From Planctomycetota bacterium (GTDB lineage: Bacteria; Planctomycetota; Planctomycetia; Pirellulales; UBA7805): a stretch of 41,030 nucleotides of DNA. The notes below the pieces were generated by a model. The model saw only the letters and a program-made list of their open reading frames with translations. It did not search any database and had not been told where the DNA came from. Position numbers and translations under genes: made by a program. Shown here piece by piece: positions 31,970 through 40,633 of this stretch; position 1 is the first letter of the stretch, and each line of letters starts with the position of its first letter. The stretch spans positions 1 to 41,030 of the forward strand of contig QQVP01000104.1 in NCBI GenBank assembly GCA_003389215.1. Direction: 5' to 3'.

Positions 31970-34513
31970 CTAAAGGCCGACGGCTTCGGCCCGCACGATC
32001 AGATCGAGCAGTTCGCCGAACGAGGCGTTCTCCGCCACTCGATCTTGGACACGTTGGGCCACGTTGCGCACCGCGGCCAGTTGTCGTCCCTCGGGCCGCG
32101 TGTGGACCGACTGACGAAGTGACTCCGCACTGGCCACAGCCACGGCGGCGGCCTGCCAGGGAATCGCTGCCTCTTCGAAGCTCGTGGCAAACTGCCAGCG
32201 GCTGATCCGCTGCTCGTCTTGCCGCGGTTCACGCGTTTGAGGGTCTTGCCAACGCAACTTGGTCTGCGCGACGGTGTCGGAACCACGCCGCTTGAGCTGC
32301 AGTTCGATCATCACCGTGGCCGCTTGCGAAGCGTGCATCGTCAACGTCAGCGACTCGCTTTCGGAGCCGACCACGGTCGTCGCTTCGTGGCCAAGCAAGC
32401 GATAGGCCGCGACCGCTCCAGGGTCGAAGGTGATCTCCAGCGCCGCGTCGCGGGCCACGACCTGCGAGCGTCCCGCCAGCGTGCTTCGTGCCGCCCAATA
32501 GATCTCTGGTTCGTCGTCGGCGACCTCGTGTTCGGCCTTGGCCGCCTGAGCCAACGGCACCAGGCCCGAGTCGCTCTCGGGATCGGTGGCCAGGTCGACC
32601 ACGGACCAATCGACCGCCGCGCGCCGCGCGGTGGCCAGCTCGTCGATGAGCGACTCGAATCGCGCGGGGGAAGCCTCGGCCGACTCGGCAATGCCGTCGC
32701 TCAGCCAGAGCACCGCGCGCCGGTCGCCGAATTCGATCGCTGCTTCCTGCGAGAGCTTTTCCACTTCGCGGAGTGCCGTGGCGGTGTCCTGTGTCGGCAT
32801 CGCGTCGAGCGCGGCGACTGCGGATCGCAGCTCGACGATGCGATCGCGGCCGGCGCTGGCGATTAGAGGCTGCCAAGTGCTCGGCTGATAGTTCGTGGTT
32901 GCCAGCGTGACCCGGTCCTTTTCTCCGAGCGAAGCGAGGAGTCGGTCGAGCGCTCCGCGCACACGGGCCAATTGTCCGTTCCGCCGCATCGTCGGCGAAG
33001 AGTCGACGAGCACGACCAGGTGGACCGGTGCCGGGTCGCGTCCGGCTCCCGCCGCCGCCTGGACCCCGATCTGCAAAAGCCGCGTGTCGACGTCCTCGCC
33101 AGCCGGGGTACTAAACGGAGAAATGCCTCCATAGCTCCGCAAGGCCAGGGCGGCATCACGGGGCGGGGGATAGTCGTAATCGATCGCGTTGATGAAGTCT
33201 TCGGTGCGGACGCGACGGGCCAGGGCCGCGCGCAGTTGGGTCAGCCGTCGCCCCCGCAGTCGCTCTCTCGGCAGGGCGCCGCGGAGCCAGTCGTAGCTGG
33301 TCCGTCCGGCGTACAGCGGCAGGCCACGCGTGCGGAACTCGTCATGGGCTGCCGGCGAAACGAACGGGTGAAAGCCGGTCCGCATCTGGGCGGCCAGGGC
33401 GTCCGCATCGACCCACGGCGGTCGCACACCCCGCCACGTGCGCCGCTTCGCCACATCGAGCTGGGCGATGTTGGTGCGCGGGTCGCCGGCAAAGACCGAA
33501 CCGTTGGCCGGGTCGGCCGCAAGCTCGTCGTCCCCGGCCGGGCCGTCGTCGCCGGTGGCCAGCGGTGGCAGTTCCGGCAACGGGTCGAACGACTTCACCA
33601 CGATCGGCGTGTCGCCGGCCGGACCGCCGCCAGCGGGCAAGTCGCGCAGGATGTCCTCGCCGACTGCCCGGTGACCTTCGGCGTTCGGGTCACCGTGATC
33701 TGGGCGGTCTTGCTGGCCCTCGCTGACCAGCAGCCGCTCGCCGTCTTGAATCGCGTGGCCCGCGTCAGTGTCAGAATCGGCGTCGGTGACAGCTTCGCCC
33801 GTTCCATCCGATTCAGGCCGCTCGGCAATCGGGTCGTCGAGATACCAGGAGCCGAAATAGACGAAGCCGATCAACAGAGCCAGCGAGAGGGCCAGGCCGC
33901 TACCCCAACGCCAGAAATCGCTTTGCCGTCGGCGCGTCCGTCCCGGGGCAGCCGAAGTCTGTCGTGGCGGTCGCGAGACCGGCTCGCGCGGTGGGGCGGG
34001 AGGAACCTGCCTGCCCTCGCCAGGAATCGCCTGCAGCCGTTGCAGCAGGCCCTCGGGCATCGTGACGTCGCGCAGTCCCGCCGCGATCTCTTCGTCCTGG
34101 GCCAGCGTCTGGTTGCTATCGCGGGTCGGCTCCTCGCGCGCTTCCTGTACGGCGCTCGTGGCCGCTTCGGTGGCGGTGCCATCGGCAATCGCCCTTAAGT
34201 CCGCGAGCAACCGCTCGGGAACCGGCACATCGCGCAGACCGGCGTCGATCGCCGCGTCGTCCCAGTTGGGCGTTTCGCCGACCGCGCCCACCTGAAGTCT
34301 GAGCAGAAACCCCTCGGGCACGGCCACGTTGCGCAACCGCGCATCGAGTTGCTCGTCGGTAAGCCCATCGCCTTCGGCGTGCGAACCCCCTTCGAGACGC
34401 GCAATTCGGCGGAGTCGCCGCAACAGTCCGCTGGGCAGCGGAATGCGTCGCAGTTGGCGCTCGATCCAGCGATCGGGCGACGGGTCTCGATAGGGAAGCT
34501 GAGAACGACTCAT
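31970..34513 (-). CDS. Membrane vWA-domain protein of the YfbK type with four cytoplasmic repeats
   Basis: 847 aa from ATG 34513. Residues 20-163 hold four copies of a motif of about 17 residues: LRRIPLPSGLLRRLRRI, LRNVAVPEGFLLRLQVG, LRDVPVPERLLADLRAI and LRDVTMPEGLLQRLQAI. One membrane helix follows (about 202-220, GLALSLALLIGFVYF), then an acidic linker. The YfbK-type region begins with DFINAIDYDYPPP (about 439-451). The von Willebrand A domain (about 498-670) has a MIDAS DSSPT at 504-508, then ATTNY and LWLSDGIAE. The C-terminal part (SRWQFATSFEEAAIPW, then LLDLIVRAEAVG) matches the DUF3520-like end of YfbK. It lies 102 bases downstream of an ECF sigma gene. The N-terminal cytoplasmic part may act as an anti-sigma module; this is inference. 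Confidence 0.85.
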   Translation of the reverse strand: MSRSQLPYRDPSPDRWIERQLRRIPLPSGLLRRLRRIARLEGGSHAEGDGLTDEQLDARLRNVAVPEGFLLRLQVGAVGETPNWDDAAIDAGLRDVPVPERLLADLRAIADGTATEAATSAVQEAREEPTRDSNQTLAQDEEIAAGLRDVTMPEGLLQRLQAIPGEGRQVPPAPPREPVSRPPRQTSAAPGRTRRRQSDFWRWGSGLALSLALLIGFVYFGSWYLDDPIAERPESDGTGEAVTDADSDTDAGHAIQDGERLLVSEGQQDRPDHGDPNAEGHRAVGEDILRDLPAGGGPAGDTPIVVKSFDPLPELPPLATGDDGPAGDDELAADPANGSVFAGDPRTNIAQLDVAKRRTWRGVRPPWVDADALAAQMRTGFHPFVSPAAHDEFRTRGLPLYAGRTSYDWLRGALPRERLRGRRLTQLRAALARRVRTEDFINAIDYDYPPPRDAALALRSYGGISPFSTPAGEDVDTRLLQIGVQAAAGAGRDPAPVHLVVLVDSSPTMRRNGQLARVRGALDRLLASLGEKDRVTLATTNYQPSTWQPLIASAGRDRIVELRSAVAALDAMPTQDTATALREVEKLSQEAAIEFGDRRAVLWLSDGIAESAEASPARFESLIDELATARRAAVDWSVVDLATDPESDSGLVPLAQAAKAEHEVADDEPEIYWAARSTLAGRSQVVARDAALEITFDPGAVAAYRLLGHEATTVVGSESESLTLTMHASQAATVMIELQLKRRGSDTVAQTKLRWQDPQTREPRQDEQRISRWQFATSFEEAAIPWQAAAVAVASAESLRQSVHTRPEGRQLAAVRNVAQRVQDRVAENASFGELLDLIVRAEAVGL

Positions 34514-34517
34514 CAAA

Positions 34518-34550
34518 CTAACTAACCGTGGCGGGCTAACTAACCGTGGC
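34518..34550. repeat. 15-bp tandem direct repeat next to the vWA start codon
   Basis: CTAACTAACCGTGGC at 34518-34532 recurs at 34536-34550, period 18. On the minus strand it lies 5-37 bases before the ATG at 34513, where a Shine-Dalgarno would be expected but is absent. It could be a regulator or translational control site, or a chance duplication. Confidence 0.6.
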
Positions 34551-34615
34551 TGACTTGCGGACGCGAAGTTACACGGCCGCGACACGCGGTGGGAACCTCG
34601 ATCATCTTGCCCGCT

Positions 34616-35131
34616 TCAATCTTCCGCGACCGCCAACAGTGCCTTGCGCAGCTGTTTTCGTGCGCGACTGACGCGCGACAATACGGTGCCGATGGGGATG
34701 GACAGCGTGTCGGCCGTTTCTTGGTGGGTTAACTCGCCGACCACGACCATCAGCAGGCACTCTCGCAACTCGGGCGAGAGCCGCGCGAGCGCGGCCTGCA
34801 TCTCGTCGGTGTATTGATCGGCAAAGGGGTCTTCGTAGGGCGCCGCCACGTCGAGTCCTTCGGGATCGGACAACGGCTGTGGCTGCGGCTTGTGTCGCCA
34901 GCGATCGACCGCACGGCGACGCAAAATCGTAATCAGCCAGGCGCGCTCGCTATAACCGGTGCGAAAGCTCTGGCGACTCTTCCAGGCGGAGCGGTAGGTG
35001 TCCTGCACGATATCCTCGGCTTCCTGCGCATGCCCGACCATTCGGTAGGCCATGCGGTACAACGTGGGACCGTGCTCGGTCACCAGACGCTGAAAATGAG
35101 CCTGCGACAGTGCCACTTTCTGCTCCTGCAT
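34616..35131 (-). CDS. ECF-type RNA polymerase sigma factor
   Basis: 171 aa from ATG 35131 (MQEQKVALSQAHFQRLV); a TTG at 35203 would add 24 residues of poor quality. Region 2 is clear (YRMAYRMVGHAQEAEDIVQDTYRSAW, then AWLITILRRRAVDRWRH), with the acidic residues of region 2.2. Region 4 has a helix-turn-helix (LSPELRECLLMVVVGELTHQETADTL, then IGTVLSRVSRARKQLRKAL). The linker between them is short and acidic. It directs RNA polymerase to a specific set of promoters. The vWA membrane protein encoded 102 bases downstream probably controls its activity, and both genes face the same way. Confidence 0.92.
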   Translation of the reverse strand: MQEQKVALSQAHFQRLVTEHGPTLYRMAYRMVGHAQEAEDIVQDTYRSAWKSRQSFRTGYSERAWLITILRRRAVDRWRHKPQPQPLSDPEGLDVAAPYEDPFADQYTDEMQAALARLSPELRECLLMVVVGELTHQETADTLSIPIGTVLSRVSRARKQLRKALLAVAED

Positions 35132-35412
35132 TTCGGTCGCCTGGTCCTGGCCCGCGGGGCAGACCAGACGCACCACCGATCGGTTCGGGCTGGACGCCCC
35201 CAATTATTCCCCAGCCGGGTGCCAATTTCACCGCCTCGCGGAGGGCTTTTTGGCCGGAAAGGGGCCCGTTTCGCCTCTTGCCACGTCCTCAACGGCGCCC
35301 CACCATTGCCGGCGGCCCCGGGGCCCCTCGCCTGCTGAGAGCCGAAAAGGCGTCAACCCGAGAGTGCGAGAGTGGAGATGCCTGCTGCGACGTCGGAGCC
35401 GCGTGCCCGCCT

Positions 35413-35491
35413 GCTCGGAATACGGCCGCGTCTCCGCATGCCCCGTCCCCCATGTGCCGCCGGCTTGGAATATCCCGTCCGCTCGGAATAC
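35413..35491. repeat. Three 11-base GCTCGGAATAC-type repeats between divergent promoters
   Basis: GCTCGGAATAC at 35413-35423, GCTTGGAATAT at 35463-35473 and GCTCGGAATAC at 35481-35491, all on the plus strand. The position between an ECF sigma gene and a divergent envelope-protein gene fits a regulator site or a sigma-factor -35 element (ECF -35 boxes often contain GGAA). The function is untested. Confidence 0.4.
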
Positions 35492-35639
35492 TCGTCGCCA
35501 ACGGCCACGAAGGCAACGACGGGCGAGCGTCTGTCTCGCCGCTTCGATGCGCCGGCGCGGGACGCCCGGCGAACGATCGCGACACCACGTGACGCGGTGC
35601 CGAGCGACTCGCACCTGGCCCCGCGAAAGTCGGCTTACA

Positions 35640-35668
35640 TTGTTGGGTTTTCGTTGCAGGACTAGAAT
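35640..35668 (+). promoter_or_regulatory. Candidate promoter giving a leaderless transcript
   Basis: TTGTTG (35640-35645), a 17-base spacer and TAGAAT (35663-35668). The expected start of transcription, about seven bases after the -10 box, coincides with the GTG start codon at 35675. No Shine-Dalgarno is present. Confidence 0.5.
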
Positions 35669-35674
35669 AGGCAC

Positions 35675-36748
35675 GTGTTACATTTCTCCCGCAAATCGCG
35701 TCCGCGGCCGCCGAATTATCTCGCCCGCCGCGAACAGCGTCGGCTGTTGATGCTCGTGTTTCTCTTGATGGGCACCGTGCTGGTGATGGTGCGCGTCTCC
35801 AGTCCCGAGTTTTGGGCAACCGCCCTGACCGCGCTGGGGATGGACGAGCAGGCCGCCACGGAAGTCGACGATCGTCCCACTCCGCCCGAGGAGAAGGAGC
35901 CCGAGGAGAAGGAGTACGTGCCCTACTATCCCGACCTGCCCCAGGAGAAGTCGGACGACGAGATCGAAATCCTAAGTCCCTACGAACGACAACAGTCGGT
36001 CGAAGGTCGCAATCGCCTGCCGGGTGTCGACCTGCAATATCTCGCGCGTGTCGAAGACAACCGTCCGCGACACTCCTCCGAGCGTGCCGCCTGGTTGAAT
36101 CTCTTCGAGTTGCTGCTGGACAACGATCCTGAGTTTCTAGAGCGGGCGGCGCGCAACGACGTTGGCTACGTGCAGCTATTTCGCCAACCGGCGGAGTATC
36201 GCGGCCAACTGGTAACTCTGCAGGGCGAAGCCCGGCGCGTGGAGGAGCTTCCCTTCGGCAAGAACGAGCTCGGTATCGAGAAATACTACAAGCTCTATTT
36301 GAAGGTGCCGTCCGGCTTCCAACGCTTTCGGTTGGTGTTTGTCTACGTGCTCGAGCTTCCCGACGCCTTTCCTCAGAAGTTCGACATGCGTCAGGAGGTC
36401 GAGGTGACGGGCTTTTCCTTCAAGAAGGTTCCCTACGCCCGCGCCGACGGAGCGACCGAGGTCGCCCCGGTGTTGTTGGCCCGCAGTATTCGGTGGGAGC
36501 CCGAGGTCGAAGAGACGATCGATCCGTTGCACGTGGCCTGGACGACGGGGGGCATTCTCGCTCTCGTGCTGACGGTGACCTGGTTCTACTATCGCTCTTC
36601 GCGACGCAAGATCGCGACGAACGATGCGGCCGCGGGGTCGCTGGGAGCCGACGCCGTCCTGCGCTTCTCTGAAGAGGTCGATCAGCGGCGCGAGGCGTCT
36701 CCGTTTCCCGAACCGCGGATGGGCCGCCCTCCTGATGAGTCCGACTGA
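35675..36748 (+). CDS. Two-helix membrane protein with one OB-like extracytoplasmic domain, function unknown
   Basis: 357 aa from GTG 35675. Membrane helices are at about 23-40 (LLMLVFLLMGTVLVMV) and 286-305 (VAWTTGGILALVLTVTWFYY), so the middle lies outside the cytoplasm. After an acidic Pro/Glu linker (65-95) and a helical part (100-165) comes a beta-rich domain at about 172-275: RGQLVTLQGEARRVEELP, KYYKLYLKVPSG, FVYVLELPDAF, EVEVTGFSFKKVPY and APVLLARSIRW. The same pattern occurs twice in the next protein (36774-38588). The domain looks like an OB or small barrel fold. I do not recognise it as a named family. The two genes are 26 bases apart and surely co-transcribed. Confidence 0.75.
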   Translation: MLHFSRKSRPRPPNYLARREQRRLLMLVFLLMGTVLVMVRVSSPEFWATALTALGMDEQAATEVDDRPTPPEEKEPEEKEYVPYYPDLPQEKSDDEIEILSPYERQQSVEGRNRLPGVDLQYLARVEDNRPRHSSERAAWLNLFELLLDNDPEFLERAARNDVGYVQLFRQPAEYRGQLVTLQGEARRVEELPFGKNELGIEKYYKLYLKVPSGFQRFRLVFVYVLELPDAFPQKFDMRQEVEVTGFSFKKVPYARADGATEVAPVLLARSIRWEPEVEETIDPLHVAWTTGGILALVLTVTWFYYRSSRRKIATNDAAAGSLGADAVLRFSEEVDQRREASPFPEPRMGRPPDESD

Positions 36749-36773
36749 TTTGCCCAGCAGAGGCCGACAAGCG

Positions 36774-38588
36774 ATGCACTCCCCTTCGATCTTTCGCCGC
36801 ACACCTCGCGATCGCAGCCCGGGAATTTGGGCTCCGCTGGTCCTCAGCGCGTTGCTGTTCGGCGCGTCGCTCGGAGCGCAAGAGGTGGCACCCTTTGCGG
36901 AAGGCGAGGATGAAGATCGCGGTTCGCCGGCCGAATTGCTCGACGTCTTGGATCTGACCGAGGAGAAGTTTGCCGCGCTGCGCGACGGCGAGCCGCTCGA
37001 ACAGCAGCCGGAAGGACTCGATCTGTTGCACCGGCTGCTCTTTCGCCTGCCGAATATTTCCAGTATCTCGCTCGACGCCTGGGCCGCGACCGATGCCAAG
37101 GTCTCCTCGTGGCCGGCCGACACCGCCGCCTGGCGGCGACAGTTCTTTGCCCTCGAGGGGCGCATCAAGAGTTTCCGACGCGTCAAGCTCGCGACTGCCG
37201 AGGCCCTGCGCTGGAACTTTGCCCGCTATTACCGCTGCCAGGTGATGTTGGGCGAAGCGGAAACACCGGCGGTCGTGTTCGCCCGCGCGGTGCCACGTCG
37301 CTGGCGCGCGGAGACACCGCTCGACGAGCCAATCAGCTTTCGCGGCTTGTTCCTGGTGCGGGGGGCGGCCGCTGAGCCCGAGACACTCGGTCCGCTGTTG
37401 TTCGCCTGCGATCGCCTGGCGTGGCATCCCGACTCCTTGCTGGGCAATGCCGGTATGGATGTGGGGCTGCTCGACACGGTTCAATCGGGCCGCAAGCTGG
37501 GGAGCGCTGACCGCGACTGTTTCTACGCTTTGCTCACCGCGGCCGGCACAATTCCCCAGACCGACCTGAATGCGGCGGCCGACGAGAGCGTCGCGCAGCG
37601 TCGTGACGAGCTGACGGAGAAGCTCGTCGAGCTGGAGACGCGCCAGCGCGAGATCGAAGAGCGGCTCGCTGCTCATGAACGCCTCGCCGACGCCGAGGCT
37701 TCCGCGCCGGCCGATCCCGAGGTTCAGAAGCTGCGGACCGAGCTCGCCAATGTACGACGCGATCGGATCGTCGCGGAAACCGCCCTGGCCACGACGGAGC
37801 GCGGCTTTCACGATCTGCTGCGGAGTCTGATCCGGCCCAGTTCGACGCAAGGGGAGTTGCTGCGGTTTCGCGGACGGGCGTTGCGCATTTTGCGCGTGCC
37901 GCTTGGTGGCGGCGATCGCGACGTCGTGTTGCGGCATGGATTCGACCACTACTACGAGATCGACGCCACCGTGTCGCTCGATCTCGACGTCCGCTTCGAA
38001 CGCGCGACGGTTGTTCCACCGGCGGAGGAGCAGGGGGGGCAGGAACCTGGGGACGCGGCATCCGATCAGCAGGCCGGCGGCGACGGGGACTCGGCGAGCG
38101 ATTCGGACGACAATGACGACCGTGCGGACCAACCGAACCAGACGATCACGTCCACCGTGGAGACGGTGTCGCAGTATCCGGTGACGTTCTGCGTGCGAAC
38201 GCTGCCTGAAGGGACCCCCACGGGGCCGAAGGTCGATGTGCCGATCGAGATCGTCGGCTTTCACATGAAGAACTGGCGATTCCAGACCGGCGAACGCCTG
38301 GCCGACGGCAGCTTTCGCAAGCGTCAGGCGCCGCTCTTGATCGGTCGCAAACCGCTGATCATCGACACCTCGATTCGCGAGAACACGACGCTGGCGATCG
38401 TCGGGGGATCGCTCTTCGTGCTGACCATCCTGGTCGTTTGGATCAGCGTCTGGATGCTCGGTCGTGGCGATCGGGCCTTCCAGGAAGCGGCGCTCTCGAA
38501 GCGCTATGCGGTCGACGAGGGCGTGTCTTTGAATGATCTCGACATCCAGACGGACGATGGCCCCAACTTTCGCGATTTGGGGTCGTGA
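36774..38588 (+). CDS. Exported membrane-anchored protein with two OB-like domains and a coiled coil, function unknown
   Basis: 604 aa from ATG 36774, with AGAGG about ten bases upstream; ATG 36735, overlapping the previous gene, is an alternative. A signal-type helix (19-34, WAPLVLSALLFGASLG) leads outside the cytoplasm. Domain copy 1 is at about 122-219 (EGRIKSFRRVKLA ... YYRCQVML ... ISFRGLFLVRG ... GPLLFACDRLAWHPD). A charged coiled coil follows at 265-348. Copy 2 is at about 361-530 (FRGRALRILRVPLG ... HYYEIDATV ... VTFCVRTLPEG ... IEIVGFHMKNWRF ... APLLIGRKPLI), interrupted by an acidic low-complexity insert (417-460). A C-terminal membrane helix (538-563) ends in a short cytoplasmic tail. 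Together with the preceding protein it probably forms one membrane complex. Confidence 0.75.
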   Translation: MHSPSIFRRTPRDRSPGIWAPLVLSALLFGASLGAQEVAPFAEGEDEDRGSPAELLDVLDLTEEKFAALRDGEPLEQQPEGLDLLHRLLFRLPNISSISLDAWAATDAKVSSWPADTAAWRRQFFALEGRIKSFRRVKLATAEALRWNFARYYRCQVMLGEAETPAVVFARAVPRRWRAETPLDEPISFRGLFLVRGAAAEPETLGPLLFACDRLAWHPDSLLGNAGMDVGLLDTVQSGRKLGSADRDCFYALLTAAGTIPQTDLNAAADESVAQRRDELTEKLVELETRQREIEERLAAHERLADAEASAPADPEVQKLRTELANVRRDRIVAETALATTERGFHDLLRSLIRPSSTQGELLRFRGRALRILRVPLGGGDRDVVLRHGFDHYYEIDATVSLDLDVRFERATVVPPAEEQGGQEPGDAASDQQAGGDGDSASDSDDNDDRADQPNQTITSTVETVSQYPVTFCVRTLPEGTPTGPKVDVPIEIVGFHMKNWRFQTGERLADGSFRKRQAPLLIGRKPLIIDTSIRENTTLAIVGGSLFVLTILVVWISVWMLGRGDRAFQEAALSKRYAVDEGVSLNDLDIQTDDGPNFRDLGS

Positions 38589-38656
38589 CCGAACTGGCGG
38601 TGGTATCGAGCGCTTCGTTGCTCGTCACGTTGCTCGTCGTTCGTCGCTCGTCCTCG

Positions 38657-40633
38657 TCACTCCTCGTCGCCGTCAGTCGGGACGGCGTCGGTCGGCAGAC
38701 CCTCGGTCGGCACGGCGGCGGCTGACACGCCCCCGTCGGAATCGTCGCCCATCTCGACCCGATTGTCTTCCCGATAGGGGCGCTGCTCTCGATAGAGCGC
38801 CACTCGCTCGCTCATCCGCGCCTGGTCTTCGCCGAAGGCCAGACCCACGGCCCTCTGCTGCCACTGCACCGCCTGTGCGAAATCGCCGGCTTCCGCGTAG
38901 GCCGCAGCCAGCGTGTCGATCGACCCGGCGTCGCGGAACAGCCGGGCTTCGCAGGCCTTCGTGGCATACTCCACCGCCGCGGTGCCGTCGCGAAGCTCGT
39001 CGAGGGGGCAGGTCGCTCGCAGCCAGGCCAGGTTGTTGTTCACCACGGCGCTGTTGCGGTCGATCGCTTGGCCCGCCTGCAGATCGGCCAAGAGACCCGC
39101 ATAATCGCCCAGCTTCTCCTTGACCATGGCGCGGTGGACGAGCGCGTCGATCTTGTACTCGTCAATTTTCTCGATCTTGCCCTGGTACTGGGACAGCTGC
39201 TCGACGACCTGGTTGGCAGTTTCGAGGGCCTCGGCAAAATTCTCTTGCGCGGCGGCAATTCGCGAACGCGTCAACCCGACGGCCATCGGGTGCTCGCTCA
39301 CGCGTTTGATCTGCTCCCAGATTTCGAGTGCCTTGGCAAAGTCGCGTTTCTGCAGGTAGATGCGCACCAGCAGCATCCTCTGGGCGATCGAGCGGCCGCG
39401 ATTCGTCTTTCTCAAACTGTGCAGGCGCGCTTCATCGACGAGACTCCGGTAACTTCGGAACGCCTCGACATATTCGGTGATCGCCTCGTCGTACCTCTCC
39501 AGGCCGAGCTTCGCCCGCGCCCTCAGGGTGCGGCCCTTGAGCGACTTGGGCGACCGCTGAATCACCACGTCGAGATCTTGCAGGGCCTCGTCAAACCGCT
39601 GCACTTCGTTGAAGACCTCGGCCCGGCGAAGTCGTTCCCGCAGCGACCTCGGTTCGATCAAACCGGCACGATCGAAATCCGCGTCGGCTGCCTCGCGCTC
39701 GAAACGGTAGAGATGGGCCCGGGCGCGGAGCAGCCAGGCTTCGATCGATTCTTCATCGAGCTCGAGGGCTCGATCGAGCGCGGCCAGGGCGGCATCCAAC
39801 TCGTCCTTGTCGATCAACGCCTTGCCGCGCAGCGCGTGCGCCCGCGCATTGTCCGGATCGAGTTCGATGGCCTTGTCAATTTCGACGAGGGCCGGCCCCC
39901 AGCGATTGTTGGCCAGATGAACTTCTCCCAACCCCAACCGGGCCGGCACGTCGTTCTCGTCGGCCTGCAGCGCCGCCATAAAGGCGTACTTCGGCACCTG
40001 GTAGTTCCCCGTGGAGAGGTCGCGAGCCAGCAGCAGGGCCACGTTCGCCTTGGCGGTCAGGAAGCGGGCCCGCTTTTCGGCGGGCGCTCCGTTTCGTTTG
40101 TCGCGTACCCGCGTGGCAGCCGTTTCCAAGTGGACGCGAGCCAGGCCGAGACGCTCGACCTCCAACCAGGTCATGCCGACCTGAAAGTCGAGTTGCCCGT
40201 CGCCCGGCTGCAGTTCGATCGCCTTCTTGAAGTCGGCAATCGCCCGCTTGTAATCGCGGCTGTAGACATGCATCTGACCGCGCATGACGTACGTCGCGAC
40301 GTCGTTCGGATTGCGGAGCAGACGGTCACTGAAGAAGCCCTCGGCCGCCGCCAGCGGCAAGGCGTTGAGCGCGCTGATCTCGCCGCGATGCGGCTTGCGG
40401 ATTGACAGACGAAGGCCCCGCACGCCGCCGACCTCGACGACGCTGCCACCATCGATGACGCCCACGGGCTGGTTGTCGCGATGCAACTTCGTGCTCTGCA
40501 CAACGACCGCCAGATCGCCCGGCTCCAGCGGCCTGGCCGCTTTTCCAGGCGGGACGGCAACCACGACCCCGCTGGTCGCGGTGACCGAGCACGCCAGCAC
40601 GATCGTCAATGCCGTTGGTCGAATGTGGTTCAT
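38657..40633 (-). CDS. Exported tetratricopeptide repeat protein
   Basis: 658 aa from ATG 40633, chosen for AGGG just upstream and for the signal peptide it opens (MNHIRPTALTIVLACSVTATSG). The frame continues to 40957 without good protein character. Residues about 35-105 form a beta-rich module (GDLAVVVQSTKLHRDN, then VIDGGSVVEVGGVRGLRL), perhaps SH3-like. After that come about ten TPRs, for example YVMRGQMHVYSRDYKRAIADF, LGLGEVHLANNRWGPALVEI and LRGKALIDKDELDAALAAL. The segment NNNLAWLRATCPLDELRDG, then AVEYATKACEA is typical of planctomycete TPR proteins. The tail is acidic with repeats (PTEGLPTDAVPTDGDEE). It is convergent with the preceding membrane-protein gene. Function unknown. Confidence 0.82.
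   Translation of the reverse strand: MNHIRPTALTIVLACSVTATSGVVVAVPPGKAARPLEPGDLAVVVQSTKLHRDNQPVGVIDGGSVVEVGGVRGLRLSIRKPHRGEISALNALPLAAAEGFFSDRLLRNPNDVATYVMRGQMHVYSRDYKRAIADFKKAIELQPGDGQLDFQVGMTWLEVERLGLARVHLETAATRVRDKRNGAPAEKRARFLTAKANVALLLARDLSTGNYQVPKYAFMAALQADENDVPARLGLGEVHLANNRWGPALVEIDKAIELDPDNARAHALRGKALIDKDELDAALAALDRALELDEESIEAWLLRARAHLYRFEREAADADFDRAGLIEPRSLRERLRRAEVFNEVQRFDEALQDLDVVIQRSPKSLKGRTLRARAKLGLERYDEAITEYVEAFRSYRSLVDEARLHSLRKTNRGRSIAQRMLLVRIYLQKRDFAKALEIWEQIKRVSEHPMAVGLTRSRIAAAQENFAEALETANQVVEQLSQYQGKIEKIDEYKIDALVHRAMVKEKLGDYAGLLADLQAGQAIDRNSAVVNNNLAWLRATCPLDELRDGTAAVEYATKACEARLFRDAGSIDTLAAAYAEAGDFAQAVQWQQRAVGLAFGEDQARMSERVALYREQRPYREDNRVEMGDDSDGGVSAAAVPTEGLPTDAVPTDGDEE

Larger units (their letters stand above)
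35132..35674. other. 543-bp intergenic region between divergent genes
   Basis: It separates the ECF sigma gene (-) and the membrane protein gene (+). No frame looks like protein. It holds three copies of an 11-base repeat (35413-35491) and a candidate promoter for the plus-strand gene (35640-35668). Poly-G/C-rich stretches near 35310-35330 (CCCCGGGGCCCC) could form a short hairpin. Nothing else was recognised. Confidence 0.5.

Noticed and set aside
38590..38660. CTCGTC-rich short repeats at the convergent junction
   Set aside because: A simple low-complexity stretch partly coding for the acidic end of the TPR protein; there is no regular spacing to suggest CRISPR or a terminator.
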